Positions 62,401 to 64,000 of a DNA stretch of 64,000 nucleotides are shown in pieces. Numbering within the stretch: the stretch's first letter is position 1; each line of letters begins with the position of its first letter. The translations under genes were made by a program, and so were the position numbers. Where the stretch lies: assembly GCA_964016885.1 (NCBI GenBank), contig OZ024759.1:2617001-2681000 (forward strand), written 5' to 3'. This DNA is from Eledone cirrhosa. Taxonomy: Eukaryota > Mollusca > Cephalopoda > Octopoda > Eledonidae. The notes beneath the pieces are model-generated. The model searched no databases and was not told the origin of the DNA. It saw only the letters and a list, made by a program, of their open reading frames with translations.

Positions 62401-64000
62401 CTATTTCACCCATGTTTCTCCCTCCTCACTAGTTGAGGTAACAAAGAGGTTAAAGTTCTATTTCACCCATGTTTCTCTCTCCTTACTAGTTGGGGTAACA
62501 AAGAGGTTAATGTTCTGTTTCACCCATATTTCTCCCTCCTCACTAGTTTAGGTAACAAAGAGGTTAAAGTTCTGTTTCACCCATGTTTCTACCTCATCAC
62601 TAGTTGAGGTAACAAAGAGGTTAAAGTTCTATTTCACCCATGTTTCTCTATCCTTACTAGTTGGGGTAACAAAGAGGTTAATGTTCTGTTTCACCCATGT
62701 TTCTCCCTCCTCACTAGTTTAGGTAACAAAGAGGTTAAAGTTCTGTTTCACCCATCTTTCTACCTCCACACCAGTTGAGGTAACAAAGAGGTTTCTCACT
62801 CCATGCTTCTCCCTCCTTACTAGTTGAGGTAACAAAGAGGTTAAAGTTCTGTTTCACCCATGTTGCTCCCCCCTCACTAGTTGAGGTAACAAAGAGGTTA
62901 AAGTTCTGATTCACCCATGTTTCTCCCCCCTCACTAGTTGAGGTAACAAAGAGGTTAAAGTTCTGTTTCACCCATGTTTCTCCCTCATCACTAGTTGAGG
63001 TAAAAAAGAGGTTAAAGATCTGTTTCACCCATGTTTCTCCCTCCTCACTAGTTGAGGTAACAAAGAGGTTAAAGTTCTGTTTCACCCATGTTTCTACCTC
63101 CTCACTAGTTGAGGTAACAAAGAGCTTAAAGTTCTGTTTCACCCATGTTTCTACCTCCTCACTAGTTGAGGTAACAAAGAGGTTAAAGTTCTGTTTCACC
63201 CATGTTTCTCCCTCCTCACTAGTTGATGTAACAAAGAGGTTAAAGTTCTGTTTCACCCATGTTTCTCCCTCCTCACAAGTGAGGTAACAAAGAGGTTAAA
63301 GTTCTGTTTCACCCATCTTTCTACCTCCTCACTAGTTTAGGTAACAAAGAGGTTAAAGTTCTGTTTCACCCATGTTTCTACCTCCTCACTAGTTGAGGTA
63401 ACAAAGAGGTTAAATTTCTGTTTCACCCATGTTTCTCCCTCCTTACTAGTTGAGGTAACAAAGAGGTTTCTCACTCCATGCTTCTCCCTCCTTACTAGTT
63501 GAGGTAACAAAGAGGTTAAAGTTCTGTTTCACCAATCTTTCTCCCTCCTCACTAATTGAGGTAACAAAGAGGTTAAAGTTCTGTTTCATCCATGTTTCTC
63601 CCTCCTCACTAGTTGAGGTAACAAAGAGGTTAAAGTTCTATTTAACCCATGTTTCTACCTCCTTACTAGTTGAGGTAACAAAGAGGTTAAAGTTCTGTTT
63701 CACCAATGTTTCTCCCTCCTCACTAGTTTAGGTAACAAAGAGGTTAAAGTTCTGTTTCGCCCATGTTTCTACCTCCTCACTAGTTGAGGTAACAAAGAGG
63801 TTAAAGTTCTGTTTGACCCATGTTTCTACCTCCTCACTAGTTGAGGTAACAAAGAGGTTAAAGTTCTGTTTCACCCATGTTTCTCCCTCCTTACTATATG
63901 AGGTAACAAAGAGGTTAAAGTTCTGTTTCACCCATGTTTCTCCCTCCTCACTAGTTGAGGTAACAAAGAGGTTAAAGTTCTGTTTCACCCGTGTTTCTCC
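59492..64000. repeat. 5,148-bp higher-order unit, copy 2 (cut by window end)
   Basis: About 4,509 bp of the second copy are visible, with deletion units at 59562, 60182, 62055, 62788 and 63463, each exactly 5,148 bp after its partner. The left junction is clear. The unit before 59492 has catctttctacc and cactagtttagg, whereas copy 1 is preceded by catgtttctacc and cactatttgagg. Its continuation beyond base 64000 is unknown; more copies may follow. Confidence 0.9.

Larger units (their letters stand above)
49432..63490. repeat. 49-bp deletion monomer family (14 copies)
   Basis: In these units gaggtt is followed directly by tctcactccatgcttctccc, replacing the normal path through aaagttctgtttcacccatg. 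The unit is 8 bp shorter and its remaining bases are altered. Copies, counted at gaggtttctc, start at 49432, 50165, 51354, 52885, 54414, 55034, 56907, 57640, 58315, 59562, 60182, 62055, 62788 and 63463. The last five are the first five of the 5,148-bp copy shifted by 5,148. The altered bases are identical in all copies, so this is one mutational event spread by amplification. The deletion removes the aaagttctg part and shifts both open frames by one base. Confidence 0.92.
1..64000. repeat. 57-bp tandem satellite array filling the window
   Basis: Every part of the window reads as direct, same-orientation copies of one 57-bp unit, about 1,125 copies in all. The first unit happens to begin at base 1, and the last is cut at base 64000, so the array continues on both sides. 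The most conserved part of each unit is gaggtaacaaagaggtt followed by aaagttctgtttcaccc; most variation falls in the ct(a/c)cctcctcacta(g/t)t part. Individual units typically differ from the consensus at a few positions, and small indels of 1 bp (rarely +3 or -8 bp) shift the phase. No inverted blocks, spacers or unrelated insertions were seen. Satellites of this kind evolve by unequal crossing-over and gene conversion. Function, if any, is not shown by the sequence. The satellite identity is certain; its chromosomal location is not known. Confidence 0.98.
48600..64000. repeat. Satellite domain III, homogeneous with 49-bp variants
   Basis: From about 48.6 kb most units are of one type (ctccctcctcactagttgag) and neighbouring units are often identical. 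The domain-specific marker is a shortened unit in which gaggtt is followed directly by tctcactccatgc. It is present 14 times between 49.4 and 63.5 kb and was not seen to the left. Units with cttactagttggggtaac and with catgttgctccccc are also typical. The right end is the window edge, so the extent is unknown. Homogeneity suggests that this is the most recently amplified part of the array in view. Confidence 0.8.

Noticed and set aside
49432..63490. 49-bp units as remnants of a transposon insertion
   Set aside because: The unit is a shortened satellite monomer with no foreign sequence, terminal repeats or target-site duplication; a deletion with a few substitutions is enough to explain it.
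49900..63730. TTTAGG-like telomere repeat in units with cactagtttaggtaac
   Set aside because: It is a single-base change (ttgagg to tttagg) in isolated units, never in tandem, so it is not telomeric sequence.
1..64000. CRISPR array
   Set aside because: Repeats are contiguous with no unique spacers, the unit is 57 bp, and no cas-like gene is present.
1..64000. A repeat-containing surface or adhesin protein gene
   Set aside because: A real repeat protein would keep one frame, have a start and signal region, and favour synonymous change. Here shared 1-bp indels (catactctacc, gaggtacaaag, gacaactgagg, tctccccctcac) and stops recur throughout, and the array covers the entire window.
1..64000. 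CENP-B box or other known centromere motif
   Set aside because: The monomer has no CpG and no match to the nTTCGnnnnAnnCGGGn pattern. A centromeric role cannot be claimed from sequence.
1..64000. Nuclear-receptor-like element (aggttaaagttct, similar to a DR1 site; aggtaa and aggtta spaced by 5)
   Set aside because: The match to the HNF4/DR1 consensus is about 10 of 13 positions with key half-site bases missing (ttc or tta for tca). It is too weak to annotate, though it is repeated in every unit.
1..64000. tRNA, rRNA or other structured RNA genes
   Set aside because: No sequence outside the satellite exists in the window, and the monomer's short inverted repeats do not form a cloverleaf or any recognised RNA fold.

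Overview
The whole 64 kb window is one uninterrupted satellite DNA array. It is made of about 1,125 head-to-tail copies of a 57-bp monomer, all in the same orientation, and it runs off both ends of the window. I found no unique flanking sequence, no convincing protein-coding gene, no RNA gene and no transposon. A homogeneous array of this size points to a eukaryotic chromosome, probably a pericentromeric, subtelomeric or interstitial heterochromatin block from a long-read assembly. The species or phylum cannot be named from this sequence. The monomer is about 40% GC, has no CpG in its consensus, and shows a pyrimidine-rich box, a short inverted repeat, a gaggtaacaaagaggtt box and a cacccat end.

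Three domains can be told apart by diagnostic variant monomers. Domain I (1 to about 22.0 kb) is the most heterogeneous. Its markers are a gttccaccc monomer, a catactctacc monomer, a gtttaacccacg monomer and a gaggtacaaag monomer. It contains near-identical block duplications with offsets of 2,561, 1,537, 1,878 and 627 bp. Domain II (about 22.1 to 48.6 kb) is marked by 29 monomers carrying gacaactgagg (28 of them inside the domain) and 14 carrying cacacagc. Its basic higher-order repeat appears to be a 29-mer of about 1,649 bp, an 8-monomer cassette plus a 21-monomer segment, with 969-bp and 1,877-bp tandem derivatives. Domain III (about 48.6 to 64.0 kb) is the most homogeneous. It is marked by 14 copies of a 49-bp deletion monomer and by a 91-monomer, 5,148-bp higher-order unit whose second copy is cut by the window end.

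Long open frames occur on both strands because 57 is 3 x 19 and the consensus has no stop in one frame of each strand. Shared single-base indels, recurrent stop-creating variants, lack of an in-frame ATG in the consensus and no sign of synonymous constraint argue that these are not genes. The interest of the window lies in its nested duplication history: monomer to 29-mer to multi-kilobase blocks, exchange between domains, and a homogeneity gradient rising to the right. Each monomer also carries dense sequence motifs that could matter if the array is transcribed or bound by proteins.
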